This document shows, piece after piece, positions 42,126-51,101 of a stretch of 64,000 nt of DNA (its first letter is position 1; each line of letters opens with the position of its first letter). The stretch comes from Paraburkholderia sartisoli (GTDB lineage Bacteria; Pseudomonadota; Gammaproteobacteria; Burkholderiales; Burkholderiaceae): positions 62,001-126,000 of the forward strand of contig NZ_FNRQ01000001.1 of assembly GCF_900107685.1 (NCBI RefSeq). The letters run 5' to 3'. The notes beneath the pieces were generated by a model that saw nothing but the letters and a program-made list of their open reading frames with translations, did no database searches and was not told the DNA's origin. Made by a program: the position numbers and the translations under genes.

Positions 42126-43160
42126 ATGACGGGCAACGCAGGCAAATCGGGGAAGGCGCGCTGGCTGGCAGGGGGGCTGGCGGTGCTCACGCTGTCGCTG
42201 GGCTGCGTGGGCAGCGCGCGGGCGGACGTGTCGCTGCTGAACGTGTCCTATGACGTGACACGCGAGCTGTACAAGGACATCAACACGAGCTTCGTTGCTG
42301 CCTACCGGCAGCAGACGGGCGAAACCGTATCCATCCGCCAGTCGCACGGCGCGTCGAGTGCCCAGGCGCTCTCGGTGACGCAGGGCCTGCAGGCGGACGT
42401 CGTCACGATGAACCAGCCGAACGACATCGACCTGCTCGCCGAACGCGGCCAGTTCGTGCCGGCGAACTGGCGTACGCGCCTGCCGAACGGCAGCGCGCCG
42501 TACACGACGACCATGGTGTTCCTCGTGCGCAAGGGCAACCCGAAGCACATCAAGGACTGGGACGATCTCGCGAAGCCGGGCGTGCAGGTCGTGATCGCGA
42601 ATCCGAAGACGTCGGGTAACGGCCGCTACGCCTATCTCGCGGCGTGGGGCTATCGCAAGCAGCACGGCGGCACGGACGCCCAGGCGCTCGATTTCGAAAA
42701 AGCCATCTTCAGGAACGTGCCGGTGCTCGACACAGGTGGCCGTGGCGCGACCACGACGTTCACCCAGCGCAATATCGGCGACGTGCTCGTGACGTTCGAG
42801 AACGAGGTTTCGCTGATTGCCAGCGGTGTCGGCGCGGACAGTTTCGAAGCGGTCTATCCGTCGATCAGCCTGCTGGCCGAGCCGCCGGTGACGCTCGTCG
42901 ACAAGGTGGTCGACAGGCGCGGCACGCGCAAGGAGGCGCGGGCGTATCTGGAGTATCTGTATTCGCCGGCAGCGCAGGAAATCATCGCGCAACATCATCT
43001 GCGCCCGCGTGATGCCGGTGTGCTCGCAAAGCATGCAAGCGAATTCAGGCCGCTGAAGACGTTCACCGTCGAGCAGGAATTCGGCAGCTGGCAGAAGGCG
43101 CAGCAAACGCACTTCTCCGATGGCGGCACATTCGATCAGATCATCGTCGACCGGAAGTGA
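42126..43160 (+). CDS. sbp: sulfate ABC transporter periplasmic binding protein
   Basis: This periplasmic protein captures sulfate or thiosulfate for an ABC importer. The 344-residue product has a signal peptide (ARWLAGGLAVLTLSLGCVGSARA, cleaved before DVSLLNVSYD). The Sbp/CysP core follows, with VSYDVTRELYKDIN, QSHGASSAQALSVTQGLQADVVTMNQPND, NPKTSGNGRYAYLAAWGY and FENEVSLI. GGAGA precedes the ATG at 42126. No cysT, cysW or cysA gene is adjacent, so it must share a permease encoded elsewhere. A terminator follows 35 bases after the stop. Confidence 0.94.
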   Translation: MTGNAGKSGKARWLAGGLAVLTLSLGCVGSARADVSLLNVSYDVTRELYKDINTSFVAAYRQQTGETVSIRQSHGASSAQALSVTQGLQADVVTMNQPNDIDLLAERGQFVPANWRTRLPNGSAPYTTTMVFLVRKGNPKHIKDWDDLAKPGVQVVIANPKTSGNGRYAYLAAWGYRKQHGGTDAQALDFEKAIFRNVPVLDTGGRGATTTFTQRNIGDVLVTFENEVSLIASGVGADSFEAVYPSISLLAEPPVTLVDKVVDRRGTRKEARAYLEYLYSPAAQEIIAQHHLRPRDAGVLAKHASEFRPLKTFTVEQEFGSWQKAQQTHFSDGGTFDQIIVDRK

Positions 43161-43195
43161 TGCGCCGGGTGCACTTACGCCCGTAGCGCCATGAG

Positions 43196-43226
43196 AAAGG
43201 CCGCCTGATCGCTCAGGCGGCCTTTT
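43196..43226. terminator. terminator between sbp and bioB
   Basis: AAAGGCCGCCTGA pairs with TCAGGCGGCCTTT around a TCGC loop and is followed by T residues on the plus strand. It lies between convergent genes and may act in both directions, although the A run on the bioB side is short. Confidence 0.85.
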
Positions 43227-43286
43227 GCATGGCGGAGGCCCGGCATGACGCGATCAGGGCGCCGCGCCACGCATCACGCCGGCAAC

Positions 43287-44375
43287 TCAGTGACGGTCGC
43301 AGCCATGCTCGCAGCCGCTTTGCTCGACGGGCATCTGCTGCGCCGCTTCGGCGCGGATGCCGAGGCGTTCCAGCAGTTTGCGGTCGGCTTCGGCTTGCGG
43401 GTTGCGGGTGGTCAGCAACTGGTCGCCGTAGAAAATCGAGTTCGCGCCCGCGAGGAAGCACATCGCCTGCAACGCCTCGTCCATCTGCTCGCGTCCGGCC
43501 GACAGACGCACCATCGCTTTGGGCATCGTGATGCGCGCGACCGCGATCGTGCGCACGAATTCGAACGGATCGAGTGCCTCGGTGCCGGTGAGCGGCGTGC
43601 CTTCGACCTGCACCAGGTTGTTGATCGGCACCGACTCCGGATACGGCTCCATGTTCGCCAGCTGCGTGATAAGGCCCGCGCGCTCGCGACGCGATTCGCC
43701 CAGTCCGACGATTCCGCCGCAGCACACGTTGATGCCCGCATCGCGCACGCGCTCCAGCGTATCGAGACGGTCCTGGTAAGTGCGCGTCGAGATGATCTGG
43801 CCGTAGAACTCCGGCGACGTGTCCAGGTTGTGGTTGTAATAGTCGAGGCCGGCTTCGCGCAGCCCGTGCGCCTGATGCGGCTCGAGCATGCCGAGCGTCA
43901 CGCACGTTTCGAGACCCATCGCCTTCACGCCGCGAATCATGTCCTTGATCGGCTCGAGATGACGGTCCTTCGGATTGCGCCACGCCGCGCCCATGCAGAA
44001 GCGCGTCGCGCCGTTCTCTTTCGCGACGCGGGCAGCCGCGAGCACCTCGTCGACGGGCATCAGCTTGTCGGCCTTCAGGCCCGTGTCGTGATGCACCGAT
44101 TGCGGACAGTACGCGCAGTCTTCCTCGCAGCCGCCCGTCTTGATCGACAGCAGCGTCGAAAGCTGCACGCTGTTCGCATCGAAATGCTCGCGATGCACCT
44201 GCTGCGCGCGAAACAGCAGATCGTTGAACGGCAGCTCGTACAACGCGACGATATCCGCCACGCGCCAGCGCGCGGGCGCCGACGCTACGTTTGCTGCATT
44301 TGCGATATTCGCGGTGGCCGTCGCACGCTGCGCGGCGGGTTCGCCGGATGGGGCTTCGGTGTGGAGATCGGTCAT
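43287..44375 (-). CDS. bioB: biotin synthase
   Basis: This radical-SAM enzyme inserts sulfur into dethiobiotin, the last step of biotin synthesis. The 362-residue product has the radical-SAM cluster motif CEEDCAYC (C83, C87, C90) and the [2Fe-2S] region with [17 protein letters not shown] and [14 protein letters not shown]. The conserved [13 protein letters not shown] is also present. The tail ends [11 protein letters not shown], an extra Cys/His-rich end. GAGG lies nine bases before the start. It is the last gene of the bioAFDB operon, 36 bases after bioD. Confidence 0.97.
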   Translation of the reverse strand: MTDLHTEAPSGEPAAQRATATANIANAANVASAPARWRVADIVALYELPFNDLLFRAQQVHREHFDANSVQLSTLLSIKTGGCEEDCAYCPQSVHHDTGLKADKLMPVDEVLAAARVAKENGATRFCMGAAWRNPKDRHLEPIKDMIRGVKAMGLETCVTLGMLEPHQAHGLREAGLDYYNHNLDTSPEFYGQIISTRTYQDRLDTLERVRDAGINVCCGGIVGLGESRRERAGLITQLANMEPYPESVPINNLVQVEGTPLTGTEALDPFEFVRTIAVARITMPKAMVRLSAGREQMDEALQAMCFLAGANSIFYGDQLLTTRNPQAEADRKLLERLGIRAEAAQQMPVEQSGCEHGCDRH

Positions 44376-44411
44376 GGCGTCAATCCTCGTAGACGGTGAT
44401 TCAATTCGGGT

Positions 44412-45131
44412 TCAGTGCCGCGCTTCGCGCAGCACGTGCAACAGGGTGGCGACGTCCAGATGATTCGCGGCGTCGTCGGGTGATGTGGGGTTCAGGTGCG
44501 GCACGACGCCGATGAGCGGCGCGTCGTGCTGCCGGTCCAGCCAGGTGCGGATCGTGGCGATGTTTTCGTCGGCGAAATGCATGCTCGGGTCGACGCGGTT
44601 CGCGACCCAGCCGGCCAGTTTCAGTCCGCGTGCAGCGATTGCTTCCGCGGTGAGGAGCGCGTGGCTGATGCAGCCGAGCCGCATGCCGACCACCAGCACC
44701 ACCGGCAGGTCGAGCGCGAGCGCGAGGTCGGCCGTATCGTGTGCATCGGTGAGCGGCACGCGAAAGCCGCCGACGCCTTCGACCACGACGACATCCGCAA
44801 GCGTCAGCGCCTCGGCGTGACAGGCGACGATGTGCGCGATATCGAGCGACACGTTTTCCAGCGCGGCCGCGATGTGCGGCGCGGCGGGTTCGCGCAGCAG
44901 AAACGGCGTGCGTATCGCGGCGGGCAGCAGCACGCTGGCGGCGGCGTCGAGCTGGTCGGCGTCTTCGTTATGCCACACGCCGTCGCGCTCGAAGGCGCCG
45001 GCGGCGACCGGCTTCATCGCGGCGGCGCGCAGCCCTTCACGCGAGAAGCCGCGAAGCAACGCCGCCGAGACGAGCGTCTTGCCGATCTCGGTGTCGGTAC
45101 CGGTGACGAAGACCGAGAGCGGCGCGTTCAT
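44412..45131 (-). CDS. bioD: dethiobiotin synthetase
   Basis: This ATP-dependent enzyme carboxylates 7,8-diaminopelargonate to dethiobiotin. The 239-residue product has the P-loop GTDTEIGKT (residues 11-19), KPVAAGAF for substrate binding, and [13 protein letters not shown]. The start at 45131 forms ATGA with the bioF stop; the longer frame upstream shadows bioF. It is in the middle of the biotin operon. Confidence 0.96.
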   Translation of the reverse strand: MNAPLSVFVTGTDTEIGKTLVSAALLRGFSREGLRAAAMKPVAAGAFERDGVWHNEDADQLDAAASVLLPAAIRTPFLLREPAAPHIAAALENVSLDIAHIVACHAEALTLADVVVVEGVGGFRVPLTDAHDTADLALALDLPVVLVVGMRLGCISHALLTAEAIAARGLKLAGWVANRVDPSMHFADENIATIRTWLDRQHDAPLIGVVPHLNPTSPDDAANHLDVATLLHVLREARH

Positions 45132-46312
45132 GCAGCGCACCCGCTCAGCGTTTTCAGCGCGGTTTCCAACTGGTCGATATCCGCGTGCGAATGCGCCGCC
45201 GACAGCGAGATGCGCAGGCGCGACGTGCCGGCGGGCACGGTCGGCGGACGGATCGCCGGTACCCACAAGCCTGCGCGATCGAGTCCGGCGGCGACTTCGA
45301 GCGTGGTTTCGTTCGCGCCGATGATGAGCGGTTGCACGGCCGTGTGCGAATCGACCGGCAGCCAGCAGGTTTCATTGAGTGTCGCGCGCGTACGTTCGAT
45401 CAGCGTGTGCAGATGCGCACGACGCGTATCGCCTTCGTCGCCGCCGATGATGCGCAGGCTCGCCGAGACCGCATGCGCCACGGCGGGCGCCGCCGCGGTC
45501 GTGAAAATGTAGGGACGCGCGCGCTGCACGAGCCATTCGATCACGGTCTCGTGCGCGACGACGAACGCGCCGGACACGCCCGCGGCCTTGCCGAGCGTGC
45601 CGACCATCACGAGATGCGGCGAGCGCAGCGCTTCGTGTGCGAGCGCACCGCGACCTTGCGGGCCGAGCACGCCGAAGCCGTGCGCATCGTCGACGACGAG
45701 CCACGCGCCGTGCTTTTCCGCCAGCGCGACGAGCGCGGCGAGCGGGGCGATGTCGCCGTCCATGCTGAAGACCGTGTCGGTGACGATCATCTTCATCGCG
45801 GCGTCCGACGCGTCGAGCATTGCCGAAAGCGCATCCGCGTCCGCGTGCGGATAGATCTGCACGTCCGCGCGCGAGAGCCGCGCGCCGTCGATCAGGGAAG
45901 CGTGATTCAGCGAGTCGGAGAAGAGCGTCGTGCCGCGGCCCGCGAGCGCCGTCACGGTGGCGAGGTTCGCCATGTAGCCGGTGCTGAAGTAGAGCGCGCG
46001 CGGCGCGTCGCTGAAGCCGCCCGCGAACGCGGCGAGATCCTCTTCGAGCTGTGCGTGTGCGCGCGAGTGGCCGCCGAGCAGATGCGAGCCGCCGCTACCC
46101 GCGCCGTAGCGCTGTGCGCCCTCGGCGACGGCCGCGATGAGTTCCGGATGGGCGGCGAGGCCCAGATAGTCGTTGCTTGCGAAGCCGATGATCGCGCGAC
46201 CGTCGACCGTCATGTGCGCGGCGCAAGGCGTATCGAGGGTGCGGCGGCGACGTCGCAGGCCGTGAGCGTCGATATCGTTCAGACCTTGCGTGAGTGTGTC
46301 CAGCAAATGCAT
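45128..46312 (-). CDS. bioF: 8-amino-7-oxononanoate synthase
   Basis: This PLP enzyme condenses pimeloyl thioester with alanine. The 394-residue product has [14 protein letters not shown], the [12 protein letters not shown] glycine stretch, the PLP-region [15 protein letters not shown], and the Schiff-base lysine K242 in VGTLGKAAG. The start at 46312 overlaps the bioA stop by one base (TAATG), which supports coupled translation and rules out the 13-codon longer frame. Confidence 0.96.
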   Translation of the reverse strand: MHLLDTLTQGLNDIDAHGLRRRRRTLDTPCAAHMTVDGRAIIGFASNDYLGLAAHPELIAAVAEGAQRYGAGSGGSHLLGGHSRAHAQLEEDLAAFAGGFSDAPRALYFSTGYMANLATVTALAGRGTTLFSDSLNHASLIDGARLSRADVQIYPHADADALSAMLDASDAAMKMIVTDTVFSMDGDIAPLAALVALAEKHGAWLVVDDAHGFGVLGPQGRGALAHEALRSPHLVMVGTLGKAAGVSGAFVVAHETVIEWLVQRARPYIFTTAAAPAVAHAVSASLRIIGGDEGDTRRAHLHTLIERTRATLNETCWLPVDSHTAVQPLIIGANETTLEVAAGLDRAGLWVPAIRPPTVPAGTSRLRISLSAAHSHADIDQLETALKTLSGCAA

Positions 46313-47670
46313 TAGCGAGCTCTCTTGAGTGTGGCGTCGAACGTTTCGCACGTGCGCGCTGCGAGCAGCGCGAGTTCTGCGTCGTCGAGAATGTACGGTG
46401 GCATCAGATACACCGTTGTGCCGATCGGGCGCAGCAACAGTTCGCGTTGCAGCGCGTTTTCAAAGAAGCGGCGCGAGAAGGTCGCGGCTTCTGTGGCGTT
46501 TTCGAGGACGGCGTCGAACGCGAAGATCGTTCCGCACTGGCGAAGATTGCGCACCTGCGGATGTGTCGCGAGCGGTTCGAGCGCGGCGCGCAGCGTCGCG
46601 GATTTCTTCGCGTTGGCGGCGAGGACGTCATCGCTTTCGAAGAGATCGAGTGTCGCGAGTGCGGCGCGGCACGCGAGCGGATTGCCTGTGTACGAATGCG
46701 AGTGCAGAAAGCCGCGCGTGGTGTCGTCGTCGTAGAACGCTTCGAATATTTCGTCGCGTGACAGCACGATCGAAAGCGGCAGATAGCCACCGCTGATGCC
46801 TTTCGACAGACACAGGAAATCGGGCCACACGCCGGCCTGTTCGCACGCGAAGAAGGTGCCAGTGCGGCCGCAGCCGACGGCGATTTCATCGGCGATCAGG
46901 TGGATGCCGTACTGGTCGCATAGCGCGCGCAGGCCGGCGATGTACGACGTGTCGTGCATCGCCATGCCGGCGGCGCATTGCACGAGCGGCTCGACGATCA
47001 GCGCGGCGATGTGGGGGGCGCGGGCATCGAAGAGCGTGCGTACGTTGTCGAGCGCGCGTTGTGCGACGTCGGCGGCTGTTTCGCCGTCCCGTGCGAGGCG
47101 GGCATCGGGCGACGCCACGACGTGTGCGTTGCGGATCAGCGGATCGTAGGCGTCCTTGAAGAGGGCGACGTCGGTGACGCCTAGCGCGCCGATCGTTTCG
47201 CCGTGATAGCTGTTCGCGACGCAGACGAATTCGCGTTTCTCGTCGTGGCCCCGATTGCGCCATGTGTGGAAGCTCATCTTGAGCGCGATTTCGACGGCCG
47301 ACGCGCCGTCCGACGCGAAGAACGCGTGACCGAGCGTGTCGTGCGTGAGCGTGTGCAGGCGTTCGGCGAGTTCGATTGCCGGTTCGTGCGTGCAGCCGGC
47401 GAGCATTGCGTGTTCGAGCGTATCGAGTTGCGTTTTGAGCGCGGCGTTGATGCGGGGATTGGCGTGACCGAAGAGGTTGACCCACCAGGAACTGATGGCA
47501 TCGAGATAGCGACGACCGTCGCGATCATAAAGCCATGGGCCCGCGCCGCGCGCGACGGCGACGAGCGGCAGGCGTTCGTGATGTTTCATTTGCGTGCAGG
47601 GATGCCAGACGGCGCGCAGGCTGCGGGTGATCCAGTCTTCGGTTGGCGTAGGTGTTGTGCGCATGGTCAT
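46312..47670 (-). CDS. bioA: adenosylmethionine-8-amino-7-oxononanoate aminotransferase
   Basis: This PLP aminotransferase makes 7,8-diaminopelargonate with SAM as amino donor. The 452-residue product has the BioA-specific [10 protein letters not shown] near the N-terminus, [31 protein letters not shown], and the PLP lysine K290 in [14 protein letters not shown]. The ATG at 47670 is preferred to 47754 because the extra 28 residues are Lys/Thr/Pro-rich and unlike the family; 47664 is also possible. It is the promoter-proximal gene of the operon. Confidence 0.95.
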   Translation of the reverse strand: MTMRTTPTPTEDWITRSLRAVWHPCTQMKHHERLPLVAVARGAGPWLYDRDGRRYLDAISSWWVNLFGHANPRINAALKTQLDTLEHAMLAGCTHEPAIELAERLHTLTHDTLGHAFFASDGASAVEIALKMSFHTWRNRGHDEKREFVCVANSYHGETIGALGVTDVALFKDAYDPLIRNAHVVASPDARLARDGETAADVAQRALDNVRTLFDARAPHIAALIVEPLVQCAAGMAMHDTSYIAGLRALCDQYGIHLIADEIAVGCGRTGTFFACEQAGVWPDFLCLSKGISGGYLPLSIVLSRDEIFEAFYDDDTTRGFLHSHSYTGNPLACRAALATLDLFESDDVLAANAKKSATLRAALEPLATHPQVRNLRQCGTIFAFDAVLENATEAATFSRRFFENALQRELLLRPIGTTVYLMPPYILDDAELALLAARTCETFDATLKRAR

Positions 47671-47983
47671 GCGGAGGCCTGTTTTTTTCAGGCGGGTTGG
47701 GTTGGTGGTTTTTCGTTCAATCGTCGGGGGTTTCTTCACGACGGTGAGGGGCATCGTGCGCGATGCGGGGCTCAGATTAGCTGTTTATCTTGTTGTTTGC
47801 ATTAGCTGGAGTTGGTGGGGTTTTTTTGTTTGTCCCGGGGTTGACGGGGGTTTGGTGCAGGTCGGGGGTGTTGGTCTGCGAACGCCGTAGATGGGCGTTG
47901 ATGACGACGGCAAAGTCATGCTGACCAATAGGGAGTCTTTTGCCCCTTTGGCGGGGCTGCATGCTTTTTTGTTGTTCTGGGTT

Positions 47984-48039
47984 TTTGGCCTTTCCTTGCA
48001 TTCATGTCGGTCTATTAGCGTTGCCCCTGTGCGGGGCGG
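47984..48039 (+). repeat. partial direct copy of the repeat arm
   Basis: The stretch TTTGGCCTTTCCTTG through CCCCTGTGCGGGGCGG recurs at 48075-48130 in the same orientation with about two differences. The copy stops before the CTACTTTTCTTTG hairpin. Confidence 0.85.
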
Positions 48040-48073
48040 TATTCCGAGTTTTTCGTTTTCTGGCCTGGTGTTT

Positions 48074-48191
48074 CTTTGGCCTTTCCTTGAATTCATGTCG
48101 GTCTATTAGCGTCGCCCCTGTGCGGGGCGGCACCTACTTTTCTTTGTCTTCCAAAGAAAAGTAGGCAAAAGAAAGGCGCTTCGAAAACTCA
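48074..48191 (+). repeat. left arm of a 118-bp inverted repeat
   Basis: This arm matches the reverse complement of 48697-48814 with about three mismatches. It contains GTCGGTCTATTAGCG, a GCCCCTGTGCGGGGC hairpin and a perfect 14-base hairpin at 48133-48165. The hairpin sequence is one I know as a frequent intergenic repeat in Burkholderia-group genomes. Confidence 0.9.
48133..48165 (+). repeat. hairpin repeat, copy 1
   Basis: CCTACTTTTCTTTG and CAAAGAAAAGTAGG form a perfect 14-base stem around TCTTC. The same hairpin occurs reversed at 48723-48755. Confidence 0.9.
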
Positions 48192-48476
48192 CCTTTTCCA
48201 GGTGCGTCACCTTTGGGGAATGGCACCCCATGAGGTGTCGCCCTCGTGCTCTGAGCCGCGCTGGTCCGCGCACGATCTGATTTCCCGCGCAGCACCGCCC
48301 GTGACACAGGGCTCATTCATCCCACTCCGCACTACGTGCATCGCGGAGCGCCCGCTCAACGGTGCCGGCATCAGGGGCCGAAGATCACCGATTGCGATTG
48401 AAAGCGCGATTGTGGATGCGATTGCAATCACAATTCGGATGCGAGTGCCAGCGCGGACGCGACTTCGACTTCGATT

Positions 48477-48500
48477 GCAGGTGCAGGTGCAGGTGCAGGT
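48477..48500 (+). repeat. four tandem GCAGGT hexamers
   Basis: Four exact copies of a 6-base unit lie near the centre of the large inverted repeat. They may vary in number between strains by slippage. Confidence 0.85.
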
Positions 48501-48696
48501 GTGGGTATCCGCGCGAATGCGCGGGCGGGGTTATGCCGGTCGGCGATGCGCGTAGCGCGGAGTCGGGTGGATGACCCCTTTGTCACGGGCACTGAACGCG
48601 CGCGGGACGGAATCGCGCGGGGACCAATGGCGGGTGAGGCGTGGGGGCGACACTTCATGGGTTGCCGTTCCCCGCTGAAGATGCGCCTTGAAGAAA

Positions 48697-48814
48697 TGAG
48701 TTTTCGGAGCGCCTTTCTTTTGCCTACTTTTCTTTGGAAGACAAAGAAAAGTAGGTGCCGCCCCGCACAGGGGCGACGCTAATAGACCGACATGAACACA
48801 AGGAAAGGCCAAAG
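48697..48814 (-). repeat. right arm of the 118-bp inverted repeat
   Basis: This is the reverse-complement partner of 48074-48191, with the hairpin at 48723-48755. Homology to the left side continues inward at lower identity for about 130 more bases, with both sides reading through the segment that encodes THEVSP-like text. Confidence 0.9.
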
Positions 48815-48880
48815 GAAGAGCAAAAGCCCGTGAAGAAAATAGCAGGACCAGCGAGAAAAAAAAGAAAAGAAAGAACAGAA

Positions 48881-48909
48881 AAAACAAAAAACCGCTCGCG
48901 CTAGCGAGC
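48881..48909 (-). terminator. terminator overlapping the hydrolase stop codon
   Basis: GCTCGC (48894-48899) pairs with GCGAGC (48904-48909). On the minus strand the stem is followed by GGTTTTTTGTTTT. The TAG stop of the hydrolase gene (48901-48903) lies in the loop. Confidence 0.75.
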
Positions 48910-50175
48910 AGCAAGCGCTCCTTTCCCCTCAACAGCAGAATCCCCCGCCCCCTCGGCCGTCTGCGTATCCGCAGACCCCTTCCATACGACAGCTTCATTC
49001 ACCGCATACAGCCGACAGGCATCCTCACTATGTTTCTGGCAGTTGGCCACGGCCACCGACATCGGATTATCGCCCCCCTCCGCCCATGACCACGATCCGG
49101 AATCCGAAACAGCAAACGCCCGGCTCGGATACTGATGCAAAAAGTTCCGATACCCATTGCGTCCCGCCTCATCGAGAAACGGCACGGCATCGACGGCATC
49201 GATCGATGCAAACCCCGTCGGCTTCGGCGGCGCCGGATCGTTCACCCGATACTGCACGCCCGTGGGCATCCCCACCCGCGCGAGGAACGCCTCGACAGCC
49301 GGCCACCACACCCGCACGCCGTCGCGATCGCCCACCAGCCGATGCGCGTCATTCTTGTACGCGCCAAAATCGACCATCTTCGCGCTCGCGCCATGCGCGA
49401 CGTACGCGGTGTACATCTTCCCGATCAGCGCGGACGGCCAGATCGAATCGTTGTCGCCATACAGCCACAGCGACGGAACGTGCGTCTTTTCAGCGTAGTC
49501 GCCAAACGCCTGCGTCAGGTTGCCCTGCCAGTCAGTACACGAGTCCTGCCGCAACCCACCCGAAAAATTGATCAGCGCCCGCACGCCCGACGCCGCTTCG
49601 GAGCCGTACGCGATCGTCGCGAGGCCACCGTGCGACGTGCCGGACACAACGATATGCGTCGCGTCGACGTAGGGCATCTTCGACATGAAATTCACCGTCG
49701 CCGCCACGTCGGCCGCCTGACCCAACCCGTTGCGCGCGACGTCGCAACCATCCTGCTCGTAGGTGCCACCTGATTCCGCAAAGCCGCGACGGTTCGGCGC
49801 CACAACCACGTAGCCGCGTCGCACGAACTCGCGCGCAAGCGGCAACGGATCACTGCGCTCCTGCGTGCGCGGATCGCCGTGAATCTTGCCGTGGTTGAAA
49901 ACGATCATCGGAAACGGACCCGCGCCGTCCGGCTTGTAGATCGTCGTTTCGAGCGTGATCGAGCCGGAAGCGTCCGCCGGAATGCGAATGATCTGCTCAT
50001 TCAGGCTCGCAGGAACAGCAGGAAGGTAGGCGTCGTCGAGGACAAGCGGCGCCACGCGCGCGCTTCCAAGCGGACCGGCCGGGGCGTCGTGAAGCGGATC
50101 GGCGCGGACCGGCGATGCGGCAAGCGTCGCACACGCGATGACGATCCATCCGGTAAAAATGTTTCTGAACACCAT
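48901..50175 (-). CDS. secreted alpha/beta hydrolase (dienelactone-hydrolase-like)
   Basis: This exported serine hydrolase has 424 residues. The signal peptide (residues 1-26) is IFTGWIVIACATLAASPVRA. The hydrolase core runs from about residue 60 to 290, with PMIVFNHGKIHGDP, the nucleophile in VVSGTSHGGLATIAYGSEA, the acid in YGDNDSIWP and the His in KNDAHRLVGD. A C-terminal extension from about residue 340 (WSWAEGGDNPMSVAVANCQKHSEDACRLYAVNEAVVW) has two Cys likely to form a disulfide and recurs in similar secreted proteins. The start at 50175 is chosen because the signal peptide begins there. The substrate is unknown; an ester or peptide is plausible. Confidence 0.9.
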   Translation of the reverse strand: MVFRNIFTGWIVIACATLAASPVRADPLHDAPAGPLGSARVAPLVLDDAYLPAVPASLNEQIIRIPADASGSITLETTIYKPDGAGPFPMIVFNHGKIHGDPRTQERSDPLPLAREFVRRGYVVVAPNRRGFAESGGTYEQDGCDVARNGLGQAADVAATVNFMSKMPYVDATHIVVSGTSHGGLATIAYGSEAASGVRALINFSGGLRQDSCTDWQGNLTQAFGDYAEKTHVPSLWLYGDNDSIWPSALIGKMYTAYVAHGASAKMVDFGAYKNDAHRLVGDRDGVRVWWPAVEAFLARVGMPTGVQYRVNDPAPPKPTGFASIDAVDAVPFLDEAGRNGYRNFLHQYPSRAFAVSDSGSWSWAEGGDNPMSVAVANCQKHSEDACRLYAVNEAVVWKGSADTQTAEGAGDSAVEGKGALAAR

Positions 50176-50638
50176 CCGCTCTGCCCGCCTGCCCTGAACG
50201 CCATCTGAGAATTGCCGCTTCCCGGTTCTCACCTGACGAATCGTTTTCAGCGTCCACTGGAGCGCAAAAAAAATCTCGTGTATGTGGCGCAAAGCACGCA
50301 CATACAGGTGCAATTCGTACGGGATGAACCGAAAGCCGGCCGGCGCGCAAGCCACTCACGCCGTTATTTGAGCACCAGCGACAAACGCCGGCACCGCAAG
50401 ATCCACATGGGCATCCTGGCACGACAAATTATCTTTGTGCAATGCAGGAGAACCCCCGGGTCGAGGCAATACCGAGGCGAGACAGGTCGGCGAAACAGGT
50501 AGAGCAAGAGCCGGCGCGGCCTGCGGACGCATCGGCCCCAAAAGAGGTAGTGGTGCGAGGCCAACAGGAAATACGGGCGATTTTGAGGGCCATGAAGGAT
50601 CGTGCTATCCGGACAGGGCAATCGTAAGCTGACCGAAA
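50176..50638. other. intergenic region between the ychJ and hydrolase genes
   Basis: The region is less GC-rich than its neighbours and includes an A run near 50268-50273. It presumably holds the promoter of the hydrolase gene. One small frame at 50442-50627 is listed separately with low confidence. Confidence 0.4.
50442..50627 (+). CDS. possible small hydrophilic protein, 61 residues
   Basis: The frame encodes a charged, helix-prone product (MQENPRVEAIPRRDRSAKQ..., ending LRAMKDRAIRTGQS). No ribosome-binding site is seen before its ATG, and a second frame overlaps it from 50435. It would be convergent with ychJ. It is only a candidate. Confidence 0.25.
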   Translation: MQENPRVEAIPRRDRSAKQVEQEPARPADASAPKEVVVRGQQEIRAILRAMKDRAIRTGQS

Positions 50639-51091
50639 TCAGCGTTCGCTTACATCGCCGTCGACGTAACGCCACTGGCCATCTTCGCCGCGCACGAAGC
50701 GGCTGAGTTCCTGCAACCGGTGCGCGCGCCCACCCACCTTGTAGCGCGCGACAAATTCGACCTCGGCGTGGAGGGCGTCAACGGCCGCGAAGCGTTTGAT
50801 CTGCAGTCCGAGCCAGCGGGGCGCATCGGCGGCTTCGGGATCGACGTCGAGGTCGGCGGGGCAGGTTTGCGGCGCCCACGTCGCGCGCAGATACGCCGTT
50901 TCGCCCAGCACGTATGCGCTGTAACGCGAGCGCATCAGTTCAAGCGCGTCAGATGCGGTCTTGCCGCCGTCGATGAACCGGCCGCAACACGCCGCAAAAC
51001 GCGGCGGCTTCGCGCTGCCGTGCAGGTTGGGCGCGGCGCCGCCGCATGGACAACCGGACGGGCGCGTCGTCTTCGAGGCAGAAAGGGTCAT
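50639..51091 (-). CDS. ychJ: YchJ family (UPF0225/SEC-C) protein
   Basis: The 150-residue product starts with a Cys-rich metal-binding motif (CPCGG..., then CCGRFIDGGKTASDALELMRSRYSAY) and continues with the NTF2-like YchJ fold (LRATWAPQTCP, GLQIKRF, VEFVARYK). It is 10 bases downstream of the acyl-CoA dehydrogenase gene and closes that operon. Function unknown; the SEC-C-like motif binds zinc in relatives. Confidence 0.92.
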   Translation of the reverse strand: MTLSASKTTRPSGCPCGGAAPNLHGSAKPPRFAACCGRFIDGGKTASDALELMRSRYSAYVLGETAYLRATWAPQTCPADLDVDPEAADAPRWLGLQIKRFAAVDALHAEVEFVARYKVGGRAHRLQELSRFVRGEDGQWRYVDGDVSER

Positions 51092-51101
51092 CGTCGGAGG
51101 T

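Larger units (their letters stand above)
47671..48880. other. non-coding repeat-rich region upstream of bioA
   Basis: These 1.2 kb hold no supported gene. The left 250 bases are unusually T-rich on the plus strand and presumably carry the bioA promoter on the minus strand. The rest is made of repeat units: a partial copy at 47984-48039 and two near-identical 118-base arms in inverted orientation (48074-48191 and 48697-48814). Between the arms lies partly symmetric, diverged sequence. Open frames inside the arms encode similar text on opposite strands (THEVSP...), which is expected of an inverted repeat and not of real genes. Confidence 0.6.

Noticed and set aside
48074..48814. Insertion sequence bounded by inverted repeats
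   Set aside because: There is no transposase gene between the arms and no flanking target duplication that I can see.
48202..48998. Small hypothetical genes inside the inverted repeat (plus strand 48202-48555, minus strand 48531-48998)
   Set aside because: The two encode related text because they lie in the two halves of an inverted repeat. They have no ribosome-binding sites and are typical spurious calls in this repeat family.
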